A stretch of DNA of 64,000 bases from Winogradskyella epiphytica (GTDB taxonomy: Bacteria; Bacteroidota; Bacteroidia; Flavobacteriales; Flavobacteriaceae), in assembly GCF_003217215.1 (NCBI RefSeq), contig NZ_QJTD01000001.1, forward strand, positions 372,001 to 436,000. The letters are read 5' to 3'. Shown here piece after piece: positions 55,397 through 62,442 of this stretch. Each line of letters begins with the position of its first letter. Within the stretch, counting starts at the first letter, position 1. Under the pieces are notes generated by a model, which had not been told where the DNA came from, made no database searches, and was given only the letters and a program-made list of their open reading frames with translations. The translations under genes and the position numbers were made by a program.

Positions 55397-56290
55397 ATGA
55401 AAACAATATTATTCAGTCTTCCCGGAAATGAAGAACTCACAGAACTAATGGCTACAAAAATGGATGCTGAAGTGGGTCAAGCCACATTAAGGAAATTCCC
55501 TGACGGGGAATCATACACGCGCATATTGTCTGATGTTAAAGATAAATGTGTGGTACTGGTATGCACCTTGCACGAACCGGACGAAAAACTGTTGTCACTA
55601 TATTTTTTAAGCCACACAGCCAAATCATTAGGAGCTATGTGTACCTGTTTGGTAGCACCCTATTTGGCGTATATGCGGCAGGACAAAGTATTTAATGAAG
55701 GAGAAGGAGTGACTTCCGGTTTCTTCGGAAAATTGATTTCTGGTTTCGCCGATAGCATTACCACAGTTGACCCTCACTTGCACAGAATTAGTTCGTTGGG
55801 AGAAGTGTATCAAATTCCAAATAAAGTGATTCACGCTGCCGACGCAATTTCAGAATGGATTAAAGAAAATATCGAAAACCCGGTACTTATCGGACCTGAT
55901 TCTGAAAGTGAACAATGGGTATCAGAAGTCGCCAAAAATGCAGGAGCACCATTTACGGTATTACAAAAGGTGCGTCACGGTGACCGTGATGTAGAAGTCT
56001 CTGTTCCCGATGTGGATATATATAAAGATGCTACACCCATTTTGGTAGATGATATTATTTCCACGGCGCGAACGATGATTGAAACCGTACAACATCTTAA
56101 AAAAGCAGGAATGAAACCACCCATTTGTGTAGGCATTCACGCCGTTTTTTCAGGAAACGCCTATCAAGATTTATTGGATTCCGGAGTAGAAAAAATAGTG
56201 ACTTGTAATACCATCCCACACTCTTCAAATGGAATAGATTTAAGTGATATTATGGCAAAAGAGGTAAAAAAATTAATGCACCATATATGA
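55397..56290 (+). CDS. prs: Ribose-phosphate pyrophosphokinase (short form)
   Basis: This 297-residue protein has RKFPDGESYTRI near the start, DPHLHRI (metal/ribose site), GPDSESEQW and the PRPP loop PILVDDIISTARTMIETV (about 215-232). Short, archaeal-like Prs enzymes without the allosteric insert have this length (bacterial Prs is about 310-320). It makes PRPP, a link between ribose phosphate and nucleotide salvage. It follows AMP phosphorylase by 10 bp and overlaps the next gene by 4 bp. Confidence 0.9.
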   Translation: MKTILFSLPGNEELTELMATKMDAEVGQATLRKFPDGESYTRILSDVKDKCVVLVCTLHEPDEKLLSLYFLSHTAKSLGAMCTCLVAPYLAYMRQDKVFNEGEGVTSGFFGKLISGFADSITTVDPHLHRISSLGEVYQIPNKVIHAADAISEWIKENIENPVLIGPDSESEQWVSEVAKNAGAPFTVLQKVRHGDRDVEVSVPDVDIYKDATPILVDDIISTARTMIETVQHLKKAGMKPPICVGIHAVFSGNAYQDLLDSGVEKIVTCNTIPHSSNGIDLSDIMAKEVKKLMHHI

Positions 56291-56931
56291 GAAAACAAGG
56301 CTTTATAGTACTAATCACTTTATTCAGCATCACAATGACTGGACAAACTGAAATGCTCATTGGGCAGATTTCAGGCAGAGTTGTTATTCGGGAAAACTTT
56401 GATGAAAATGGTTCTTTTTTAAATAAACAAACTTTCAAAGCCAGTGAAACAATAAAGAAAAATGGATACTATGAAATTGAGGTAGTTACGGAATTGTTTG
56501 ATAAAGACAAAAAATCGACCGATAAATACACCACAACCTATCGCTGTAAGCCTGATGAGGCAAGTGTAATGGTAATGGCTTTTCCGTTTTCAAACCCAAA
56601 ATCAAAGGAGACCGAAATTAATACCACCTCTAAAAAATTTAAAGAGCTCTACGATTTGGACAACCTTGAAGATATAGAATTGGAAATGAGTTTTGATTCG
56701 GGCTTGTTGAATTTTTTTGGCTCAAAAAGTACCATAAAAATTTACGACCGAAAATTTAATAATAGCGAAAATAATATTAATTCAAAAATTAACATTAAGG
56801 CCTATGCCTTGGGAATTCGCATTAAGCAACTCAATTATACTGTTAACGAGAAATTAAATGCACAAGGTCTATTGACCTTTCAAAAATTTACCGAAGAAGA
56901 CAACAGTTATTTTACAATGACTTATAAATAA
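56287..56931 (+). CDS. Secreted protein of unknown function
   Basis: This 214-residue protein has a signal peptide (GFIVLITLFSITMTGQ). The mature part is a beta-rich sequence (INIKAYALGIRIKQLNYTV) without cysteines beyond one. No family is recognised, though its position and pattern recall DUF3108-like exported proteins. It overlaps the Prs gene by 4 bp. Confidence 0.6.
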   Translation: MRKQGFIVLITLFSITMTGQTEMLIGQISGRVVIRENFDENGSFLNKQTFKASETIKKNGYYEIEVVTELFDKDKKSTDKYTTTYRCKPDEASVMVMAFPFSNPKSKETEINTTSKKFKELYDLDNLEDIELEMSFDSGLLNFFGSKSTIKIYDRKFNNSENNINSKINIKAYALGIRIKQLNYTVNEKLNAQGLLTFQKFTEEDNSYFTMTYK

Positions 56932-56937
56932 AAATAA

Positions 56938-57231
56938 ATGAAAAATTATAACACCCTTTCAGAAGCTATTAACGATTTGCAGACAAACGAATACCCTTAT
57001 GATTTCAACTTAAAACCTGAATGTCTGGAATGTGCTTCCCTGAAAATTGAGATTCGACCAGAAGATTTTAAAGTGGATAAAATATATCGCTTTGAAGGAA
57101 TGAGCAGTACCGATGATAACAGCATTTTATATGCAATATCTTCCAAAAAAGAGCTTAAAGGTCTTTTAGTAGATGCTTATGGCGTCTATGCCGAAAACAT
57201 ATCGGAAGCAATGAGAAAAAAATTACGATAA
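56938..57231 (+). CDS. Small conserved cytoplasmic protein (often labelled PRPP-synthetase-like)
   Basis: This 97-residue protein contains CLECASLKIEIRPEDFKVDKIYRF, with two Cys, and VLYAISSKKELKGLLVDAYG-type C-terminal blocks. Similar flavobacterial proteins are commonly labelled as PRPP synthetase, but no such enzyme signature is present. Its role is unknown. It follows the secreted gene by 6 bp and precedes the CPH ATPase by 18 bp. Confidence 0.65.
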   Translation: MKNYNTLSEAINDLQTNEYPYDFNLKPECLECASLKIEIRPEDFKVDKIYRFEGMSSTDDNSILYAISSKKELKGLLVDAYGVYAENISEAMRKKLR

Positions 57232-57249
57232 CACTTAAACAAGACAATA

Positions 57250-59352
57250 ATGGAAAATCACGAACACCACAATCACGAAGAAATGGACCATTCAAAAATG
57301 GACCACTCTAAGAAAAAACAAAAAAAAGCAGACCATTCTAAAATGAATCATGGAGATGGAGACCATTCAGGTCACAATCCGGGACACGGTCAAATGGGTC
57401 ACGACCATCATAAAATGATGATTGCAGACTTTAGAAAACGGTTTTGGGTAACACTTGTGCTTACCATTCCCATATTGTTTTTCTCGCCAATGATTCAGGA
57501 ATTTTTTGGTTATGAATTTTTACTTCCAGGAAATCCATATATCCTTTTTGCACTTTCCACTGTTGTATATTTTTATGGTGGTTGGCCATTTTTAAAAGGG
57601 TTTTGGTCTGAAGTCAAAAAAGGTGCACCAGGGATGATGACACTTATATCTATGGCAATAAGTGTCGCCTATTTCTACAGTTCTGCAACTGTCTTTGGTT
57701 TACGAGGAGTTGACTTTTTCTGGGAGCTGTCAACACTAATTGCTATTATGCTTGTTGGTCATTGGATAGAAATGAAAAGTGTATTAGGCGCTTCAAAAGC
57801 ATTACAGCTTTTAGTTAGTATGATGCCTGCCGAAGCGCACAGGGTAAAAGGCGACACTATTGAAGATATACCACTTGAAGATTTGTTGAAAAATGACGTG
57901 ATTTTGGTAAAGCCTGGAGAGAAAGTTCCAGCTGATGGTATCATAGTAGAAGGTTCAAGTTATTTAAACGAATCAATGCTTACAGGGGAGTCCAAGCCTG
58001 TGAAAAAAGAAGAAAAGGATAAGGTAATAGGTGGTTCAGTAAATGGCAATAGCACTTTAAAGGTAAAGGTAGAGCATACAGGAAAAGACAGCTATCTCAA
58101 TAAGGTTATTACGATGGTTGAGGAAGCACAAAAGACCAAATCTAAAATGCAAAACCTTTCCGATAGGGCTGCAAAATGGTTGACTTATATAGCTTTGGCT
58201 ATTGGTTTTGGTACGTTGGCAGTTTGGCTGATTTTAGGCTTTCCGTTTGTGTATGCATTAGAAAGAATGGTTACCGTTATGGTCATCGCTTGTCCACACG
58301 CATTGGGTCTTGCAATTCCTCTTGTAGTTGCCATTTCTACTGCTGTATCTGCACAAAATGGATTATTAATCCGTAATAGAACTGCCTTTGAAGAATCACG
58401 TAAGATATCCGCCTTACTATTTGACAAAACAGGGACTTTGACCAAAGGGGACTTTGGCGTTACTCGAATCAAATCTGTAAATGTGTCCTATTCAAACGAT
58501 GAAATCTTAAGACTGTCAAGTGCATTGGAACAAAGTTCAGAACATCCAATTGCTGTTGGGATTATTAAAAAAGTTAAAGAAGACAATATTACAATCCCAA
58601 AGCCTGAAAACTTTAATGCGATTACTGGTAAAGGTGTAGAGGCAAATGTAGAAGGAAAGCAAGTAAAAGTGGTTAGTCCTGGTTATTTAAGGGATGAAAA
58701 AATAACTATTCCTGAAGATGCTTATAGTGACGCTGCTGAAACTGTTGTATTTGTATTAATTGAAGGACAACTAGCAGGATACATTGCGCTTGCTGACGAA
58801 ATAAGACCTGAATCTGCGGAAGCTATAAAAATATTTAAAAAGAATAATATCAAAGTTTTGATGGCAACTGGGGATAACGAAAAAACAGCCAAAGCTGTGA
58901 GTGAAAAATTAGGGTTGGATGGCTATTATGCCGAAGTGCTACCACACCAAAAAGTAGAAATTGTAGAAGAGTTGCAAAACAAAGGAGAGTTTGTGGCTAT
59001 GACTGGAGATGGCGTAAACGATGCGCCCGCACTTGCCAAAGCTGATGTAGGAATCGCTGTTGGTTCTGGTACTGATGTAGCCGCCGAAACAGCCGATATT
59101 ATATTGGTAAATAGCAATCCACAAGACATTGCAAACCTAATTTTGTTCGGAAAGGCTACGTACAATAAAATGATTCAGAACCTAATATGGGCAACTGGGT
59201 ATAATGTGGTGGCCATTCCATTAGCTGCAGGTGTTCTATACTCTTCTGGCTTTGTTTTAGGGCCAGCTGTAGGAGCGGTATTTATGAGTTTGAGTACAAT
59301 TATAGTGGCTATTAATGCACAATTATTGAAGCGAAAAATCGGTAAAAAATAA
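57250..59352 (+). CDS. copB: CPH-type copper P-type ATPase (P1B-3 / CopB type)
   Basis: This 700-residue ATPase has an N-terminal tail very rich in His and Met (HEHHNHEEMDHSKMDHSKKK) and no HMA domain. The metal site is CPH (348-350), and the phosphorylation site is D392 in DKTGT. TGESKP and GDGVNDAPALAKADVG follow. CPH ATPases of the CopB type move copper or silver. It closes the metabolic block and directly abuts the MFS gene. Confidence 0.93.
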   Translation: MENHEHHNHEEMDHSKMDHSKKKQKKADHSKMNHGDGDHSGHNPGHGQMGHDHHKMMIADFRKRFWVTLVLTIPILFFSPMIQEFFGYEFLLPGNPYILFALSTVVYFYGGWPFLKGFWSEVKKGAPGMMTLISMAISVAYFYSSATVFGLRGVDFFWELSTLIAIMLVGHWIEMKSVLGASKALQLLVSMMPAEAHRVKGDTIEDIPLEDLLKNDVILVKPGEKVPADGIIVEGSSYLNESMLTGESKPVKKEEKDKVIGGSVNGNSTLKVKVEHTGKDSYLNKVITMVEEAQKTKSKMQNLSDRAAKWLTYIALAIGFGTLAVWLILGFPFVYALERMVTVMVIACPHALGLAIPLVVAISTAVSAQNGLLIRNRTAFEESRKISALLFDKTGTLTKGDFGVTRIKSVNVSYSNDEILRLSSALEQSSEHPIAVGIIKKVKEDNITIPKPENFNAITGKGVEANVEGKQVKVVSPGYLRDEKITIPEDAYSDAAETVVFVLIEGQLAGYIALADEIRPESAEAIKIFKKNNIKVLMATGDNEKTAKAVSEKLGLDGYYAEVLPHQKVEIVEELQNKGEFVAMTGDGVNDAPALAKADVGIAVGSGTDVAAETADIILVNSNPQDIANLILFGKATYNKMIQNLIWATGYNVVAIPLAAGVLYSSGFVLGPAVGAVFMSLSTIIVAINAQLLKRKIGKK

Positions 59353-60501
59353 ATGGATAGAAAAGAAAAACTCAACAGGATATTTTTAATCCTGTTGAGT
59401 TTATTTGTAGTGATGTTGGGCTATGGTATTTTATTGCCAACCCTTCCCTACTATACCGAAAGATTAGCTTTAGGAGATAACCTAGATACTGATTCGATTA
59501 ACTTTCATATTGGTTTTTTGACCAGTATTTATCCGCTCTTCCAGCTTCTTTTCGTTGTACTCTGGGGCAGGCTATCCGATAAATACGGCCGTAAACCCAT
59601 TATCATTGTTGGGCTAATCGGCTTTGTAATTATGCAATTACTTACCGGTCTTGCTACATCATTGACGATGCTATATGTTGCTCGCATCTTTGGTGGTATT
59701 TTCACGTCATCAGTTATTCCAGTTAGCAACGCATATTTGAGCGACATTACTTCTGAAAAACGAAGAACAAAAATAATGGGTTGGTCGGGTGTTGCCATTA
59801 GCTCTGGTGTTATTTTTGGCCCTGTCATTGGTGGCTTTCTGTCTCAAACTGACCTTCATTTAAAATATACGATAGGTCTGCTGCATTTAGACCGATTTTC
59901 AGTACCCTTTTTGTTTGCCGCTCTTCTAGGACTTATAGTCTTATTTGTAGTAGCAAAATGGTTAAAAAACACCACTCGCGTACATACGTTCACAACACAA
60001 AAAGCGAGCTTGCGATTCACATTTACCAAATATTTTGTCGTATTACTGGGTCTGTCGTTTGTCATCCAATTTGTAGTAACGCTGTTTGAAACTGTCTTTT
60101 CAATATATGGGAAAGATGAATTAGGATTTAACAGTAACCAAATAGGTATTGGTTTTATGCTATGTGGTTCAATAATGGCTGTTTTACAACCTTTGTTCGC
60201 TACTTACGGAGAGAAGTTTTTATCCACAAAGAAACAAATTGCATTAGGGTTGTTTATATCTGGATTATCCTTAATTGTCTTTCCCTTTTTTAAGAATGAA
60301 TACTTGGTATATGTGTTAATCGTTGTTTTCGCTGCTGGAGGTGCTATGATAACGCCAAATTTACTTTCTGCGGTCTCATTAATATCAAAGCAAAATACTG
60401 GCAGGAACATTTCTATTCAGAGCTCTACTAATAGCGTTGGTCAAATTCTAGGGCCTGTTTTAGCTTCATCCAATTCTGTCTTTAATTCATCTTCAGAATA
60501 A
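59353..60501 (+). CDS. MFS transporter, C-terminally truncated
   Basis: This 382-residue protein has about 10 predicted membrane spans, an MFS motif GRLSDKYGRKPI (loop 2-3) and TGRNISIQSSTNSVGQILGPVLA near the end of the tenth. It then runs into SSNSVFNSSSE and stops, so spans 11-12 are missing. The last 61 bp overlap the ParB-like gene on the other strand. The starting 14-bp hairpin (59368-59402) is inside its own first codons. The protein is probably not functional. Confidence 0.75.
   Translation: MDRKEKLNRIFLILLSLFVVMLGYGILLPTLPYYTERLALGDNLDTDSINFHIGFLTSIYPLFQLLFVVLWGRLSDKYGRKPIIIVGLIGFVIMQLLTGLATSLTMLYVARIFGGIFTSSVIPVSNAYLSDITSEKRRTKIMGWSGVAISSGVIFGPVIGGFLSQTDLHLKYTIGLLHLDRFSVPFLFAALLGLIVLFVVAKWLKNTTRVHTFTTQKASLRFTFTKYFVVLLGLSFVIQFVVTLFETVFSIYGKDELGFNSNQIGIGFMLCGSIMAVLQPLFATYGEKFLSTKKQIALGLFISGLSLIVFPFFKNEYLVYVLIVVFAAGGAMITPNLLSAVSLISKQNTGRNISIQSSTNSVGQILGPVLASSNSVFNSSSE
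59368..59402. promoter_or_regulatory. Perfect 14-bp inverted repeat at the start of the MFS gene
   Basis: AAACTCAACAGGAT (59368-59381) pairs perfectly with 59389-59402 around a 7-base loop. It lies 15 bp after the MFS start codon and just behind the copper ATPase gene. No T-run follows, so it looks more like an attenuator or an RNA stabiliser than a simple terminator. Confidence 0.5.
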
Positions 60502-61553
60502 TCGTAATGCTGATATTCTATCTTGATACCCTCGATTGTTGGCTCAATCGGATTTTCTAAGATTTCAACATCGTCCAGTAAATAGACTTTCAATCCATTC
60601 TTTTCCAATTGTGATATTATGAGCTGATTGTTTTCGTCATCTGCCCAATACTGTCGTATCTCAGGAATTAGCAGGATGTTCTCTTTTTTTGATTTCTTAA
60701 TCAGGTTTAAGAACGATTTACTTTTCTTAGTTTCAAAACAGGCTGATTTTGTACAGACCATTATTCCTTCGCCGAACAGATTACCTTGATTTGCAGCATT
60801 GAAAGGACATTCTACACAAGACCCTGCTTTTGGGACCAATTTTTTATCGGCTACATCAAAGGATGCTTTTTCCAAGTCGTAGGTCTGGTCTTTAATCATC
60901 CTGTTTATCTGATGTGCATTAAAATCCTCGCCCATAGTTTCCAACATCATCTGTTGTTCTTCTGGTTCAAAGAGCGCTACACCTACGCCCAAGGATATGG
61001 TCATTTCGCCATTTCGTACAAAGTGCTTAAAGCCCTCTATCAATCCTGCTAACTTTAGGCGTTGTCTTATAAAGTTGTCTGTTCTGCCCAATCGCTTTGC
61101 AATTTCAGCAGGTGCATACTTTTCACTCAGAAAGGCAATTGCTTCGGCCTCTTCGGTAGGTTCAACATCCTGTCTTTGTAGATTTTCAATGATTTGAATT
61201 TCCAGAACATCATCGTCCTTATACGTTCTTACAATACAGGGTATCGTTTTCTTGCCAGCTAACTTACTGGCACGATACCTACGCTCGCCCATTACGATGA
61301 TATAATCTTTTTTGGATTTCCTTACCGTAATAGGTTGTAGTACGCCGTGCTTCTCAATACTTTCTGAAAGCTGTTCTAGCAACTTTTCATCAAACGTTTT
61401 TCTGGGTTGCATCGGGTCGGGTTTGACTTTTGCAATAGGCAGATTCTCAATTTTAAGTGCCTGGACTTTTTTTCCGTTCACTTCTTTTTTGGCAGCTACT
61501 TTTGTTCGACTGCGCTTTTTTGTGGTACTCGCTTTTGTTGTCATAATACTCAA
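60441..61553 (-). CDS. parB: ParB-like partition/regulator protein, C-terminally truncated
   Basis: This 370-residue protein has an Ala/Lys/Thr-rich start and a ParB/Spo0J nuclease-like domain (about 38-130: PRKTFDEKLLEQLSESIEKHG, GERRYRAS, ENLQRQDVEPTEEAEA). An HTH follows (AEIAKRLGRTDNFIRQRLKLAGLI). A zinc-finger-like CVECPFNAANQGN...CTKSACFETKK region sits at about 248-282. The last residues AKTGPRI come from the antisense of the MFS gene, so the natural C-terminus is gone. ParB-like proteins of this kind are usual in Bacteroidota ICEs. Confidence 0.88.
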   Translation of the reverse strand: MSIMTTKASTTKKRSRTKVAAKKEVNGKKVQALKIENLPIAKVKPDPMQPRKTFDEKLLEQLSESIEKHGVLQPITVRKSKKDYIIVMGERRYRASKLAGKKTIPCIVRTYKDDDVLEIQIIENLQRQDVEPTEEAEAIAFLSEKYAPAEIAKRLGRTDNFIRQRLKLAGLIEGFKHFVRNGEMTISLGVGVALFEPEEQQMMLETMGEDFNAHQINRMIKDQTYDLEKASFDVADKKLVPKAGSCVECPFNAANQGNLFGEGIMVCTKSACFETKKSKSFLNLIKKSKKENILLIPEIRQYWADDENNQLIISQLEKNGLKVYLLDDVEILENPIEPTIEGIKIEYQHYDYSEDELKTELDEAKTGPRI

Positions 61554-62015
61554 ATTTTTGATTAAACAATATTTGAGCAGAAACCAAACGGAAGATAAAA
61601 TCTTGGCTCAAAAGGAAACGGAATAAATGAGTAGTGGAAGAAGCGTTGGCTTTATGCCGTAGTCTTTTGATGGAAGTATTTTATGAGTTTAACTTGCGGT
61701 AATATTGTATGATAATAAACTTCACCCTAAAGTATGCTCAATTCTAACTTTTATTCGTTGAAGAATGTAGATGTTTAAATACAAGAATTTGTCCCATATT
61801 TATGCTTTTTTTGGGACAAGAGTAAAGTAACTGAAAGAGAATGTTTTTTGAATAGAATGATAAAAAAACGCTAGACTTTATTGAAATAAAGAGTTTTTCA
61901 TAGCACTTAATGTCAAAAAATTAAAAAGCATATCATTTTATATTAGCACCAAAAAAAAAGCAAAATGTTGTACCTATGTTGTACCTGCCCTATTTTTAGC
62001 CACTATTTTCAAATG
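61554..62015. other. Right-end region without genes
   Basis: This 462-bp AT-rich stretch has no convincing open frame. It should contain the leftward promoter of the ParB-like gene. The inverted arms TTGTCCCA (61789-61796) and TGGGACAA (61812-61819) lie about 236 bp upstream of it and may be an operator or partition site. The third double TGTTGTACC motif lies at 61966-61987. Confidence 0.45.
61966..61987 (+). repeat. Double TGTTGTACC motif, copy 3, right end
   Basis: This is identical over 22 bp to copies at 1106-1127 and 1191-1212 and has the same orientation. It lies 176 bp inside attR. Matched repeats at both ends support the element limits and an integrase-binding role. Confidence 0.7.
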
Positions 62016-62045
62016 AAAAAAGCCGAAGATTTCTCTTCGGCTTTT
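62016..62045 (-). terminator. Terminator of the element-borne tRNA-Leu
   Basis: AAAAAGCCGAAGA and TCTTCGGCTTTT form a stem of about 12 pairs around a TTTC loop. It begins directly after the tRNA 3' end on the minus strand and is followed there by a T-rich run. Confidence 0.75.
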
Positions 62046-62046
62046 G

Positions 62047-62128
62047 TGCGGATGACAGGAATCGAACCTGCACACCTCACGGCATCAGATCCTAAGTCTG
62101 ACGTGTCTACCAGTTCCACCACATCCGC
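62047..62128 (-). tRNA. tRNA-Leu(UAG), complete, carried inside the element
   Basis: On the minus strand the acceptor strands GCGGATG and CATCCGC pair fully. The anticodon arm is TCAGA-CTTAGGA-TCTGA with anticodon UAG (plus-strand 62092-62094). A long variable arm and a T arm with GTTCGATTC follow, with discriminator A and no encoded CCA. It lies within the element limits, 35 bp from the attR core. It has the same anticodon as the host gene that the element split, but a different acceptor and variable sequence, so it is a separate gene. Confidence 0.9.
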
Positions 62129-62162
62129 ATTTTAAATATTTTAACACTTTTTCTTAGGTTAA

Positions 62163-62178
62163 ATCCTAAGTCTAGCGT
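62163..62178. repeat. attR core, 16-bp direct repeat
   Basis: ATCCTAAGTCTAGCGT is identical to 993-1008. To its right lies the host tRNA-Leu 5' half. To its left lies element sequence. Confidence 0.85.
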
Positions 62179-62202
62179 GTCTACCAATTCCACCACACCT
62201 GC
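62163..62202 (-). pseudogene. tRNA-Leu(UAG) 5' half, cut off by the element
   Basis: Read on the minus strand: GCAGGTG acceptor strand, D arm region (GTGGAATTGGTAGACAC), then the anticodon stem CTAGA and loop CTTAGGA, then the element. The sequence joins to 951-1008 to rebuild a full tRNA-Leu(UAG). In the integrated state neither half can be a tRNA. Confidence 0.85.
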
Positions 62203-62414
62203 ATCCGTCCAATAAATATTGGGTTGCAAATATAAACAATAGTTTTAATAATCAAATATTAAATTTTCAAGAATTTTATAGAAAATATTCTCTTGCGATA
62301 ATTGACCTAAGGACTTTAATTTACAGTGACTTATTCAATCTTTGGACCCTACGTCGTCTTTCTAAATAAAACCTTAAAGTTGAATAATGACTAATTTATT
62401 CCTCTTATAATTCC

Positions 62415-62422
62415 TATTTTTG
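62415..62422 (+). promoter_or_regulatory. Candidate -7 promoter element of the M20 peptidase gene
   Basis: TATTTTTG fits the Bacteroidota TAnnTTTG consensus 20 bp before the start codon. No clear -33 TTTG lies at the usual 19-21 bp spacing. It belongs to the chromosomal flank. Confidence 0.4.
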
Positions 62423-62442
62423 TTAGAAACCCAATTACAATT

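Larger units (their letters stand above)
993..62178. mobile_element. 61.2-kb integrative metal-resistance and metabolism element in tRNA-Leu(UAG)
   Basis: The element is bounded by a 16-bp direct repeat (993-1008 and 62163-62178) within the anticodon arm of a tRNA-Leu. A tyrosine integrase lies next to the left end, and integrase-arm-like repeats lie at both ends. Cargo is metal efflux, copper oxidation and a block of glycolytic and stress genes. No relaxase, type IV coupling protein, Tra or replication initiator gene is visible. It is therefore a genomic island or a decayed integrative conjugative element, perhaps mobilised by a helper. The ParB-like gene near the right end is the only plasmid- or ICE-type gene left. 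Confidence 0.85.

Noticed and set aside
62047..62202. The element-borne tRNA-Leu and the split tRNA read as two native tandem tRNA genes
   Set aside because: By the att core the full tRNA lies inside the element. The two halves rebuild a different tRNA at the junction. Only a relative without the element could settle it, so I keep the replacement reading.
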